Of a DNA stretch of 64,000 bases, positions 51,931-63,600 are shown piece by piece (position 1 is the first letter of the stretch; each line of letters begins with the position of its first letter). The stretch covers positions 20,186,001-20,250,000 of the forward strand of contig NC_059508.1 in NCBI RefSeq assembly GCF_914767665.1. Reading direction: 5' to 3'. This DNA is from Harmonia axyridis (taxonomy: Eukaryota > Arthropoda > Insecta > Coleoptera > Coccinellidae). The translations under genes were made by a program, and so were the position numbers. A model generated the notes under the pieces. The model did not search any database and was not told the origin of the DNA. It saw nothing but the letters and a program-made list of their open reading frames with translations.

Positions 51931-52094
51931 AGAATACCTAGAACTTAATTAACCTCAATGTTTGTAATTGTTTGTTTTTTTTTGTTTTTTCGATAGAAAT
52001 GATTTGTTAATTTAGATTTGTTATATGAGTTGAAGCCTTGGTACCAGTACACCTGTACTGATTTAAGGTCAGAAAAATAAAGTTTATTATTATT
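51931..52094 (+). mobile_element. Short LINE 3' end with (TTA)n tail
   Basis: About 160 bp of non-coding sequence ending AATAAAGTTTATTATTATTATTATTATTATA, inserted between mariner codons for ...QENE and ...IIWTDE. Polyadenylation-like AATAAA plus a TTA run fit an I/Jockey-like LINE tail. Borders approximate. Confidence 0.65.
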
Positions 52095-52838
52095 ATTATT
52101 ATTATATATTTTGGACGGTATAATTTGGACAGATGAATCTAAATTCACAAAGAATGGTTCTTTCAATAGTCATTACATAACAGTCATTATTGGGATGAAG
52201 AGAACAACCACCACTTCAGACAATGGAACTTTCAAGAGACCTGGAGTTTCAATGTTTTTTGCGCCATCAAAAATAATGCAATTCTCGATGTTCACATTTA
52301 TGATGGGACTTTAACTGGTAAGATAGAACACTACACATGTTTGCATTATTTAAAGAATGTTCTCCCTTAGGAGATAGATATTCTGACATATTGACTCAAA
52401 TAATTGAGCCGCTAGTACAGAACCAGAATGACTTATGGTATCAACAAGATGGCGCGCCTCCACACAATTCACTCAATGTGTCAAATATCCTCTACAGGCT
52501 ATGTGAAGATCGATGGTTGGCGAACAATGGTCCACATCTTTGGCCACCACGTTCTCCCGATTTAACTCCTTTAGACTATTATGTTTGGGGTAGGATAACA
52601 AATATTGTCTACTCAACTCCCCTGACTGATAAAGAGGACTGCATAGAACGAGTCAGAAATGCGTTCAGGTTTGTTTAGATTTTTAGATTCATAGTTTTGA
52701 AACTCAATTTGGTTTTTAAACACTTTTTCAGATCTCTTCCTCCCGATGAAATAAGAAGAGCAACGCACGAAGCATTCCTGAGACGTATAAATAAATGTCT
52801 AGAAATTAACGGTCAAAACTTTGAGCATCTTCTCTAGT
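52095..52838 (+). pseudogene. Mariner transposase, catalytic DDE part with a 63-nt intron
   Basis: IIWTDESKFTKNG (first catalytic Asp) at 52118, then, after frame loss near 52260-52340, LWYQQDGAPPHNSL (second Asp, about 52435) and WPPRSPDLTPLDYYVWG (third Asp, about 52553). The protein ends INKCLEINGQNFEHLL at 52838. Between AFR and SLPPDEI lies GTTTGTTTAG...TTTTTTCAG (52669-52731): removing it joins GCGTTCAG to ATCTCTTCC in frame. The domain is DDE/D mariner type; the copy is inactive through frameshifts and insertions. Confidence 0.85.
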
Positions 52839-53604
52839 TATAACTGCGAGAGTTTGCCATGGTTCTCCTAATAGTAACTTGAAGTCGGTTTCAAGAAGGG
52901 GTGAAAAATCTACAGCATGTTTCAAATAACAGTTCCTGAAAATTTCATCTTTTTGGCGTGAAGGGAAAAGAAATAGCTGAAAATTCAAGACGAAAAAGTT
53001 TTTTGTGAATAACTCAGAAAATATCCATTTTAGGGCAAGGGTGTGATGCATACATTCACATTATTTTTTAACGTAGATTCAATATCTGCCATAAAAAAAT
53101 GGGGTTCTAATTTGGAAAAATTGATTTTTCACGATTTTGTCATCCCTAACTTTGAAAGCGATTTTTTCACCCCCTGTATCATGAATCGCGATTTCGATTT
53201 TTAAAGTGGATACATCAATCTTATATCTTGAAAAATCCCAAAAATGAAAATTTTCCATCCAAAAACCTCGAAGTTTTTCTTGTTTCAGCGGAGCTCTATT
53301 TTCGATTTTTTTTTTTTCGAATTTTCCCGCTCAGAGAGAATTTTCCAAACAAAACTGAAAAATGTTACATCAAAATAACTTGAAATTTTCTAAGGAATCT
53401 ATTTCTGCAATAAAAAAATGGTGTTCTAATTTGAAAAACGGAAGTTGACGTCATTTCCGGAAAAACCGGAGGTGCTCATGCCTTGAAAATATTTTAGATT
53501 TCATCAGCATCGTGAAATACTTATAAGTGCTGAACTTCATGAAAATACGTTCAGTAGTTTCCCGTATAAATATGGGTGAGGTTCCTCGTGAAAGACCCTG
53601 TATA
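52839..53604 (+). other. Mariner 3' non-coding part and right end
   Basis: AT-rich, with the repeated phrase noted above; ends at GACCCTG/TA. Relic sequence like this is also seen at 39300-39660. Confidence 0.6.
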
Positions 53605-53854
53605 TGTTGATCTTGCCATTACATTGATAGAAAACAAATGGAATCAAATTGAGCCACATCCAACCCTAACAATTCAGGACTTTTCACAACTTTTCAATTT
53701 TTGTGTTGAAAGCAGTTTCTTCATCTTTAACCACAAATATTATGAACAAATTTTTGGACTTGGAATGGGGACCTGTCTTGCTCCTGTGGTGGCTGACATC
53801 CTTATGGTAGAAGTTCAAAATATTGCTCTAGGCAGACTTTCCTTCTGCATATAA
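53605..53854 (+). pseudogene. Penelope-like RT fragment, right half
   Basis: VDLAITLIENKWNQIE, FFIFNHKYYEQIFGLGMGTC and LAPVVADILM: the region from just after motif A to motif B (GxxMGxxLAPxxAxIxM) of a PLE RT. It continues the left half at 45030-45293. The frame is open to TAA at 53852-53854, after which PLE similarity ends. Confidence 0.8.
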
Positions 53855-54117
53855 GATTATTATTTTAAAATACGGTAAATTAAAATAAAAAATCGACGTG
53901 TTTCAGGATTATTTCTTAAAATGGTCTGTTTAGCTAAAAATGAATTTGTTCCATACTTTACGGATATAACATATATAGGTTGTTTTCATGTATCACCAAT
54001 ATCAGTTTCCATATCTATATATTAATATTCAATTTTTTTCTCTATTATACAAATTTCTCAAGCTGTATATGTAGGCAGTGTATTATCTTAAATTCAACTA
54101 TTAATCTGTTATTTTAG
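53855..54117. other. AT-rich spacer, nothing recognised
   Basis: No coding or repeat structure seen. Confidence 0.3.
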
Positions 54118-55110
54118 GTGAAAGTTAACCAGGTTTCGATGATGAAGATTTTGCAGTAGGATTCATGAATGGTGTTATGGAAAAAAAAACACCTGAAGAA
54201 AATAGAAAAACTATCTGCATAGATGGTACACATGGAACAAACAAAAGAAATTGGGATTTGACTACTGTAGTGATCAGGGATGAATTGAATATGGGTTTTC
54301 CAGTTGCATTTTTACTAAGTAACAGAAGGGATCAAAAAATTCAGGAATTTTTATAAATGCACTTCAACCAATAGAGGCTGAATGAGTGATGATCCCAAAT
54401 ACAATAATGCATGGGTGAAAGTAATAGACACATAAAAAACCAGAAGACTATTATGCACATGGCATGATGTGATGAATTGGAACATACAAGGAAGGATGAA
54501 AATAAAAAATGAAAATGTTCGTAATGAACTGAAGTTAAAGATGGGAAAGATTATGCAAGAAACTAACAGTCCTTTGAGATTTGATGAATTGGAAAATTAC
54601 TACCTCAAATACTTAAAAAATGCGGGTGAAAGTGATTTCCTGAAATATTTGACAACAGGAGTAAATTATATAAATTTATTTTACGACTAATGAAGATTAT
54701 AGATAATAATCTTTTTTCAATACCTATTGAGAAAAAATGAATTAACATGAGTTCTATCATTTTGCAGTTATTACTTCCAAAGCAAGAAACGGATGATGAT
54801 GTGGGAACATCGTTATAGAATAAATGCTGGAATCAACACCAACATGGCAATCGAAAGCCTGAACAAGTATTTTAAATAAAACAAAATGGATGTTAAACAA
54901 AATATAAGGTGGTATCTATATTTTATGTTATTGAAAACTCCTGCTTATGAAAATTATTCAAACCAGAGTTGAACAGCTACTAGACATGCTTGAAGAAATT
55001 ATTGAAGAGAAGATGTGGAAGAAAATTATTCAAAATAAGAGAGGCCAAGTGCAAATTGTTATCAAACCATATGGAGGAGTGATATCCTATATTGGTTAGT
55101 TTTCCTTTTC
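54118..55110 (+). pseudogene. Second MULE-type transposase, decayed
   Basis: 54141-54356 reads DEDFAVGFMNGVME, then ICIDGTHGTNKRNWDLTTVV (first catalytic Asp) and GFPVAFLLSNRRD. After a shift MSDDDPKYNNAW (second Asp) and LLCTWHVMRNW (the C/H pair) follow to 54480, then 54469-54690, and at 54810-54880 YRINAGINTNMAIESLNKYF. This is another MULE subgroup than the intact one at 19928-22947: the motif wording is different (CIDGTHGTNK against VFVDSSGSCD). No terminal repeats were identified and several stops occur. Confidence 0.75.
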
Positions 55111-55144
55111 TTATTGTAAGTGATTTTGTATTCTGACTTTTGCC

Positions 55145-55169
55145 TATTATTATTATTATTATTATTATT
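55145..55169. repeat. (TTA)n microsatellite
   Basis: About eight ATT units. Confidence 0.9.
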
Positions 55170-56205
55170 TGGTAGATTAGTTAGGGAAGCACAGGAAGCA
55201 TGTCCAGTGTATTTTTGTAGATTTTAAGTAAGCATTTGACCACTTAAAGTGAGGGTATATCCTAAACCGACTGAAAGAAATAGAATGTGAGGAAATGACG
55301 CTATGAGAAAGCAGAGGCAGGGCCAGAAATCGTAGAGGAGCTACTCCCCCCTCCCGAAATGTCCGAGAGCTTCCGCCCAGTCGTTGATAACGCTATTAAG
55401 CAGGCAATATTACACTTGTCCCCTCAACTTCTTGGATGAAGATATACTGCTTGCGGCTGCGGTGTGCTTTGTAAATGAAGAAGCTCAAAGCTCCCTGGAC
55501 AACTGGACAGCCCGTCTGACGCAACAATATGGCAGTAGACAAAATAACACAAGGCGAATAACTGCCACCCAACACCAATCGAAGACAGCGCGCCATCAAG
55601 TATAGGAACGCGCAAATTAAATGGACGAAAAATCGAAAAGAGTTGACAATGGAGATTATCGACAACTTAGAACTCCTCGATAGTACATCAAAGCCGAGTA
55701 AGGCAGTAATACTTTCCGAATATCGAAAAGTGTTGTCCACCCACTCCGAACCAGACCAGCTAGACGTCAACACCACGGAAGAGACAAACATTTGTCTCTG
55801 CCGTGGTCTGATTCGGTATCGGCTAAGATGTTATGAGTGTAAAGCAGGTGCTTTACACTAATAACATCTAAGCCGATGTGCAGGAAGCAATACAAAACAG
55901 CAAAGCAGGGTGCAGCGGGCCCTGACGGGATAACCCTTGAAGCGTTATAAACCATGCCGCTCCATAGACTTCTTCTCCTTTATAACTCCATGGTCTTTCT
56001 CGAATACATCCCAAAAGTCCTGAGAGCGAGCAGAACAACTCTGATTCCAAAAACCAAGACCAACCTGGACAACGTTAAGAACTGGCGCCCGATAACTGTC
56101 TTCAGCTTCCTATTGAGAGTGATAAATAAAGTGTGAACTAAAAGACTCTCCACAATTACTATCAGCCAAAACCAACGAGGCTTTGTGAAAATCGATGGAG
56201 TATTT
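55170..56205 (+). pseudogene. R2-clade LINE fragment, N-terminal linker to RT start
   Basis: Frames 55384-55600 and 55643-55861 give a pre-RT linker (NRKELTMEIIDNLELLD...). 55905-56202 reads CSGPDGITLEAL, LLLLYNSMVFLEYIP, TLIPKTKTNLDNVKNWRP and ITVFSFLLRVINKV...QRGFVKIDGV, the RT finger motifs of R2-like proteins. Stops interrupt it (55857, 55948, 56136). It complements, without overlapping, the R2-like 3' portion at 1-1290. The local hairpin ATGTTATGAGTGTAAAGCAGGTGCTTTACACTAATAACAT-type inverted repeat at 55828-55868 is a local rearrangement inside it. Confidence 0.65.
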
Positions 56206-56454
56206 TGGGTTTCACATGTGTGCGGTGAACGCCATAGTACGCCATAGTGATACCATAACGTTGTGTATCTCTCCTTTTGGACTTGTATTATCTGTCTTAT
56301 ACATTTGCTTGCAATTTGATTATGACATTGTCCCTTATACATCTTTGTTAACTGTTTTACACTGTATATTTGTTGTATAAATTTTACACTTATGTTCTGT
56401 TTGTGAAACTTTTTTCTGATCAAAAATTGCAAACTCACTATAACTGTACCACAT
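56206..56454. other. Unassigned insertion between two LINE fragments
   Basis: AT-rich; no similarity recognised. Confidence 0.3.
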
Positions 56455-57262
56455 GTGATCAATAAAGCATATAATAGCCAATGTGTCTCGGAAAAGAAGA
56501 CAGTATGTACATTGATGAAAGGGAGGTTGGCCAGTAATTGGCCACCTAGAGTAATTCTAAATGGCAACGCTATTAAATATAAGAAAAGTATTAAATACTT
56601 GGGTGTCAGAATAGAGGAGGAATTCAGATGTTCTGGTCACTTTTCTCCTATAAAAGGGAATTTTACTAACTTTCTTACTAACTTTTGAGTCCCCAATCTT
56701 TCTTTAAAACTCTCCCCCAACATCCAGTTAGTCTTACAAAAGGAAAGCAATGATTGAGATATATGGTGGCATGCTACAAGCATGCGCCATGTATGAGGCA
56801 CAATTATGGTAGGAATCTATGATGCATGGATATGCAACAGTGAGAATAAATAGATGCCAGAGTGGTAATGAGAGCATGCTTGAGAGTATGTTGCACGGTT
56901 TCCATCGAAGCAATGCATGTATTGATGGGTGTCACTCCATTGGCTGGGAGTGGGATATAAGATTAAAAAGAATTTACCCTTGAATGATTTTGATAATGAA
57001 TGGAAGAGTGAGAGGGAAATGAATCCCATGGAAAGCATAAAAAAACTGAAGCTATCACCGAGAAGAGAATGGCAGATAAGATGGGATGAAAGTGAATTAG
57101 GCAGGGTAACGTACCGGTTTATACCAAATGTGTTATATGCACAGGAAAATGAATGGTTTTTCCCTGGCCTGTATTTGGGATATCTCACCACAGGACATGG
57201 GAGTATGAATGTCAACGGCCTCTATAACACTCATGAAGGTAAAGAAGTTGGTAAGACGTGAG
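56455..57262 (+). pseudogene. R1-clade LINE ORF2 C-terminal fragment
   Basis: KTVCTLMKGRLASNWPP and IKYLGVRIEEEF (56494-56630), the post-palm region with the YLGV motif, then 56929-57261 with EWQIRWDESELGRVTYRFIP and YLTTGHGSMNVNGLYNTH. The order W-x-x-x-W...G-R-x-T-Y-x-F-I-P...L-T-G-H-G is typical of R1-type proteins. It is a different family from LINE-A and LINE-B, which read FITGHGPFRATL here. Frames are broken between 56690 and 56929. Confidence 0.7.
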
Positions 57263-57703
57263 AAACACCTGGACCGACACCACTTGAAAAGGTGAAGGTG
57301 GTAGGACCACCGAGACCGCCACATTGGAGATATGATTTCAGGTGATTGCATGGCAGAGAAGATACCTGATAAGGGTTTTTCGGATTTTCCAATGGCCTGG
57401 TGACCCTAATGACATTGAATGTAACAAGTCAAGGGATTGAGTCATTCTTCAGAATTGCACAGAAACGAGAGGGCAAAGGTATTCTTTCAAATATACTGCG
57501 TAGAGGAATATGAATGAGTTCAATATTTCAATATCCTTTATTCCGAGTCTGTTTATATTGTTTATTATTTTAGCAATGATGATGATGAAGAAAGAGAAGC
57601 AGTGACACAAAAGTTACTCCGCTCAAAAACATTTATCTGGCAATAGTGAAGGTAGAATATTATTTTTATTCGTAATTTCTAATGAATTATTCCTTTTAAC
57701 GGT

Positions 57704-57964
57704 TTGGCAAGTTATCGTAAGAATAGAATAAAGTTACGTCTTTCAAATATGGAATGTAATCAAGAGTCCGATATTATTTTTTTAATTTATCAACATAAAA
57801 TTGAAACCACTGAAAGAGCCTTCGAAGGAGATTCAATTTATAATAATATAAGTAGACTTGATTGCATTTTGAGTTCCACAAAATGCGCTCATTTGATATA
57901 TTTTAATTGGACTTGGAGTGAGACATTACATTACATTACGTTAGTGATGATATACAATTCATGA
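57704..57964 (+). other. Short ORF, 86 codons, repeated at 61111-61371
   Basis: MASYRKNRIKLRLSNMECN...; no family recognised. Both copies give the same protein, which is expected from the youth of the duplication and is not evidence of function. Confidence 0.2.
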
Positions 57965-58124
57965 CATTGCATATTTTGCCTAGATAGAAAATCTAACCTT
58001 TTTTCACATTATTGGAAAATTGATCGGTAAATATCTCATGATATGAGAGAATATGAACATTGAATGATTATTTCTCAATTTTTTTTCACTTTCCCTTTGC
58101 AATTTCTTTTGAATTTTTTTAGGG

Positions 58125-58185
58125 AATATATGAAAATCATAACAAACATTGGAATATAACGTCATCAATACTAGGTCAAGGAAAA
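58125..58185 (+). pseudogene. Exon-like block with a kinase-like glycine loop (uncertain)
   Basis: TTTTTTTAG/GGAATATATG...GGAAAAG/GTAATT has acceptor and donor ends and reads GIYENHNKHWNITSSILGQGKG. W...ILGQG recalls the first strand and glycine loop of TBK1/IKK-epsilon-type kinases. It is a single short block with no neighbouring exon found; repeated at about 61532-61592. Confidence 0.2.
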
Positions 58186-58439
58186 GGTAATTTCGTATTT
58201 CACGTCTGTTTTTTTGACATCTCATTCGGATCATACGATAGTAGGTCTCAAAGGAAGAAATTCGCCATATTCTATATATTTACTACCTGAGAGATTTGGC
58301 ATATGTCGGTCCCATATAGATCGATACTTTTTGAGTATATTATACATTAAGCTCTGACAGGCCTTTTGTCGAAAAAATCATGGTGAATTTCGAGATAGAC
58401 CGTCATATTAGCAGTTGTAGCTCTGTAATAAGCTGCATC

Positions 58440-58690
58440 CCAATGCCGCTCGGATGGCGAGTTATTGTGCATCTCCCCTATAGACCGGACCTGGCACCAA
58501 GTGACTACCACCAGTTCCTTTGTATGGCCAACGCGCTTGGGGGTACAAAGTTGGCCTTAATCGAGGACTTTAAAAATTGGTTGTCAGGTTTTTATTGCCA
58601 ATAGGAAAAAGGTTTTCTACGAGAATGGCATTATGACGTTGGATTCTCGTGGACATCTAGATATCGAACAGAACGGCGTATATTCGAATT
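58440..58690 (+). pseudogene. Mariner transposase C-terminal relic
   Basis: GWRVIVHLPYRPDLAPSDYHQFLCMANALGG (Y-S-P-D-L-A-P-S-D-Y motif with the last catalytic Asp), then after a frameshift FYENGIMTLDSRG and IEQNGVYS-like residues that close mariner proteins. A different mariner lineage from the one at 45294-53604. Confidence 0.8.
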
Positions 58691-59089
58691 AGTTTGGACG
58701 ATTGCAACACTTTGCGTTAAGCGAAAATTACGAAATTACTTTTTTCCCAACCAAATATGATATGAGAAATAAATACATTATTTTTCTTCGTGGAAAAAGT
58801 TCAAATAAATTTTTGATTACTTTCGACAATATATTTTGTGAATGCGATAGATAGATAAATGAATAAAAACATCAGATGAAATTTCATTGAACTTGAAGAC
58901 TTATATTTATTATATTTTTGTGTGATATAGTATATACTGTACATTTTTTTATATGAATAAATTATGATTTCTTATAGAATATATTTCATGTCAGAGGGCA
59001 TTGAAAATCTGATCTATTTTTAATTCGTTTATTATTGTTAGGCAAGATATCCAATGGCATGAATGGACATATATCATTGCATTTTTCTG

Positions 59090-59215
59090 GATTTTTTCTT
59101 GGGTTTCTTTTTTTTTTGTCGGTTTTTTTGTGTAATTTTTCTTTTTTCTCATCTTTTTCTTTCGGTTTCTTTTTATTTTTTCAATAATTTTTTTTTATAT
59201 ATTTTTTTTTTAAAT
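59090..59215. repeat. T-rich low-complexity tract
   Basis: Long T runs broken by G, C and A; equivalent tract at about 62497-62625. The ORF running through it is a composition artefact. Confidence 0.85.
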
Positions 59216-60650
59216 TATGATTTTAATGTCAATACGATATTTTGCCCACTAGAAAGAACTGATGAAGTTTTGAATTGTCGAATGATTGCTAGGGGGAATA
59301 TTGCATTGAACAAAAAATCATAAATATCGAATTTAAATGCAGATATTCTAACTGCGAACGGAATTTTAAAAACAAAAAATTCATATTTTCAACCACCAAT
59401 TCCAATTCATTTGAATCACTCAAATAGTAGATTTATAAAATGATGGAATCCCATTAGTGACTGTTCCAGGGCATTCTTGTCATAATCTTCATTACTACGG
59501 GTTCCACAAAATTTTGATTGACCAATCATTTGATTGCGTTTTGGAAGTTGCTAAAAATAAACTCTGGTTGAACACAGATGGTGACAATCCCACAATAAAA
59601 ATTTTGTGGAAGCCGCTACTAATATCTCAAATATCTAATTCAAGTTAATTGATCGATAATTTGCCAATAGGTCAATTTGAAATTTCACCAGGATACCTTA
59701 CAAAAGTAATAATATTCATTTCACCAATGAAAAATCACATACTTAGTATATATTTAAGTGAAAAAATTACTCAATATAGAAATGAGTTAAATTTTTTGCT
59801 GCCTAATGTTAAGTTTTACAGTTGCATAATCTTTTATTAATCTTATCGAATAGCCATCCTATTCCCCTGATATGACACCGGCAGTTTCTTCGAATCTCAA
59901 AAAACAATTTCTAGTCGATAGAAAAGTAATTTGAAGGCAATGTAAGACATTGCGATGGATCACATATACATATTCTGATCAATTCGCGATGAATTTTTGA
60001 ATAAGTACCTATTGAGCAAGTGCTGAAGACCTTCAATTCTATAATAATTTGCTTAGCAAAAAAATGACAACAATTATTTTGCTTTTCAGCGGAGAAATTT
60101 TTCAATCAGTAATATCTGACCATCATTCTTATCGAATATATGTATGCTCGAAATCTTTCACTTTCATCATTTATATACTTCCAAATCCAGAAAAAGTTTT
60201 CATATACAACTTCGATATTAGCTTGATCAGGACATTGGAATATTCGGAAAACCTGTATCAGAAATAAGAGGAGAATACTAAAAATAAAACATTTTGAGGA
60301 GTTAAGGTGGTTTTATATTGTTTTCATTATTCTAGCAACTCCCGCAAAGAAAGAATAGCAGTAAAATTTCAGGGGTCAGAAACAATTGTAAATTAAAGTA
60401 ATTGAAAAACAAAATCTATAATGAATTTTTCGGACAAGAGCACCAATAACACTTGAATAGGTGGAGAAAGTAGTCAGACCGCCTGGACCCCATTGGAGGT
60501 ATGATGTCAGGAGCTTGCATGGACGAGAAGAGGTTTTTATCATTCCAGCAACTCTCGCAAAAAGGGTATACCAGTATAAATTCAGTAGTCTAACAATAAT
60601 TGTACTTTAATAAATTGATAAACAAAATTTTGAATGAATTTTTTTGTCAA

Positions 60651-63600
60651 CAGCCCCAATACCACCTGAAAAGGTTAAGGTGCCGAAGGTGGTAAGACCA
60701 CCGGTCTTACACAATTGGATTGTATATAGATTGGAGATATGATTTCAGGTGATTGCATGGAAGAGAAGATACCTGATAAGGGTTTTTCGGATTTTCCAAT
60801 GGCCTGGTGACCCTAATGATATTGAATGTAACAAGTCAAGAGATTGAGTCATTCTTCAGAATTGGACAGAAATGAGAGGGCAAAGGGATTCTTTCAACTA
60901 TACTGCGTAGAGGAATATGAATGAGTTCAATATTTCAATGTCCTTTATTCCGAGTCTGTTTATATTGTTTTTTATTTTAGCAATGATGATGATGAAGAAA
61001 AAGAAGCAGTGACCCAAAAGTTACTCCGCTCAAAAACATTTATCTGGCAATAGTGAAGGTAGAATATTATTTTTATTCGTAATTTCTAATAAATTATTCC
61101 TTTTAACGATTTGGCAAGTTATCGTAAGAATAGAATAAAGTTACGTCTTTCAAATATGGAATGTAATCAAGAGTCCGATATTATTTTTTTAATTTATCAA
61201 CATAAAATTGAAACCACTGAAAGAGCCTTCGAAGGAGATTCAATTTATAATAATATAAGTAGACTTGATTGCATTTTGAGTTCCACAAAATGCGCTCATT
61301 TGATATATTTTAATTGGACTTGGAGTGAGACATTACATTACATTACATTAGTGATGATATACAATTCATGACATTGCATATTTTGCCTAGATAGAAAATC
61401 TAATCTTTTTTCACATTATTGGAAAATTGATCGGTAAATATCTCATGACATGAGAGAATATGAACATTGAATGATTATTTCTCAATTTTTTTTCACTTTC
61501 CCTTTGCAATTTCTTTTGAATTTTTTTAGGGAATATATGAAAATCATAACAAACATTGGAATATAACGTCATCAATACTAGGTCAAGGAAAAGGTAATTT
61601 CGTATTTCACGTCTGTTTTTTCGACATCTCATTCGGATCATACGATAGTAGGTCTCAAAGGAAGAAATTCGCCATATTCTATATGTTTACTACCTGAGAG
61701 ATTTGGCATATGTCGGTCCCATATAGATCGATACTTTTTGAGTATATTATACATTAAGCTCTGACAGGCCTTTTGTCGAAAAAATCATGGTGAATTTCGA
61801 GATAGACCGTCATATTAGCAGTTGTAGCTCTGTAATAAGCTGCATCACAATGCCGCTCGGATGGCGAGTTATTGTGCATCTCCCCTATAGACCGGACCTG
61901 GCACCAAGTGACTACCACCAGTTCCTTTGTATGGCCAACGCGCTTGGGGGTACAAAGTTGGCCTTAATCGAGGACTTTAAAAATGGGTTGTCAGGTTTTT
62001 ATTGCCAATAGGAAAAAGGTTTTCTACGAGAATGGCATTATGACGTTGGATTCTCGTGGACATCTAGATATCGAACAGAACGGCGTATATTCGAATTAGT
62101 TTGGACGATTGCAACACTTTGCGTTAAGCGAAAATTACGAAATTACTTTTTTCCCAACCAAATATGATATGAGAAATAAATACATTATTTTTCTTCGTGG
62201 AAAAAGTTCAAATAAATTTTTGATTACTTTCGACAATATATTTTGTGAATGCGATAGATAGATAAATGAATAAAAACATCAGATGAAATTTCATTGAACT
62301 TGAAGACTTATATTTATTATATTTTTGTGTGATATAGTATATACTGTACATTTTTTTATATGAATAAATTATGATTTCTTATAGAATATATTTCATGTCA
62401 GAGGGCATTGAAAATCTGATCTATTTTTAATTCGTTTATTATTGTTAGGCAAGATATCCAATGGCATGAGTGGACATATATCATTCCATTTTTCTGGATT
62501 TTTTCTTGGGTTTCCTTTTTTTTTTGTTGGCTTTTTTGTGTAATTTTTCTTTTTTCTCATCTTTTTTTTTCGGTTTCTTTTTATTTTTTTCAATAATTTT
62601 TTTTTATATATTTTTTTTTTAAATTATGATTTTAATGTCAATACGATATTTTGCCCACTGGAAAGAACTGATGAAGTTTTGAATTGTCGAATGATTGCTA
62701 GGGGGAATATTGCATTGAACAAAAAATCATAAATATCGAATTTAAATGCAGATATTCTAACTGCGAACGGAATTTTAAAAACAAAAAATTCATATTTTCA
62801 ACCACCAACTCCAATTCATTTGAATCACTCAAATAGTAGATTTATAAAATGATGGAATCCCATTAGTGACTGTTCCAGGGCATTCTTGTCATAATCTTCA
62901 TTACTACGGGTTCCACAAAATTTTGATTGATCAATCATTTGATTGCGTTTTGGAAGTTTCTAAAAATAAACTCTGGTTGAACACAGATGCTGACAATCCC
63001 ACAATAAAAATTTTGTGGAAGCCGCTACTAATATCTCAAATATCTAATTCAAGTTAATTGATCGATAATTTGCCAATAGGTCAATTTGAAATTTCACCAG
63101 GATACCTTACAAAAGTAATAATATTCATTTCACCAATGAAAAACCACATACTTAGTATATATTTAAGTGAAAAAATTACTCAATATAGAAATGAGTTAAA
63201 TTTTTTGCCGCCTAATGTTAAGTTTTACAGTTGCATAATCTTTTATTAATCTTATCGAATAGCCATCGTATTCCCCTGATATGACAGTTTCTTCGAATCT
63301 CAAAAAACAATTTCTAGTCGATAGAAAAGTAATTTGAAGGCAATGTGAGACATTGCGATGGATCACATATACATATTCTGATCAATTCGCGATGAATTTT
63401 TGAATAAGTACCTATTGAGCAAGTGCTGAAGACCTTCAATTCTATAATAATTTGCTTAGCAAAAAAATGACAATAATTATTTTGCTTTTCAGCGGAGAAA
63501 TTTTTCAATCAGTAATATCTGACCATCATTCTTATCGAATATATGTATGCTTGAAATCTTTCACCTTCATCATTTATATACTTCCAAATCCAGAAAAAGT

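Larger units (their letters stand above)
45294..53604 (+). mobile_element. Mariner-type transposon relic, carrying an LTR element and a LINE tail
   Basis: Mariner pieces are 45294-45525, 51817-51930 and 52093-53604. They join to one transposase (next entries). The right end is ...GAAAGACCCTG followed by TA at 53600-53601. The left terminal repeat and the first codons are missing, so the left side was lost when or after the element entered the PLE. The non-coding 3' part (52840-53604) contains an internally repeated phrase (ATAAAAAAATGGNGTTCTAATTT at 53091 and 53411). Confidence 0.8.
57272..60650 (+). repeat. 3.4-kb tandem duplication, unit 1
   Basis: Unit 1 of a direct repeat. The offset to unit 2 is 3403-3409 bases throughout (e.g. 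57704/61111, 58380/61787, 59457/62866, 60049/63452), with only scattered substitutions. The unit is non-coding overall: it has a mariner C-terminal relic, a T-rich tract (59090-59215), several short unassigned frames and, near its end, a shorter degenerate echo of its own start (CATTGGAGGTATGATGTCAGGAGCTTGCATGG at 60492 against CATTGGAGATATGATTTCAGGTGATTGCATGG at 57324). Confidence 0.92.

Noticed and set aside
59063..59323. Phe-rich ORF (FFF...) in the tandem unit
   Set aside because: Low-complexity T tract; not a membrane protein.
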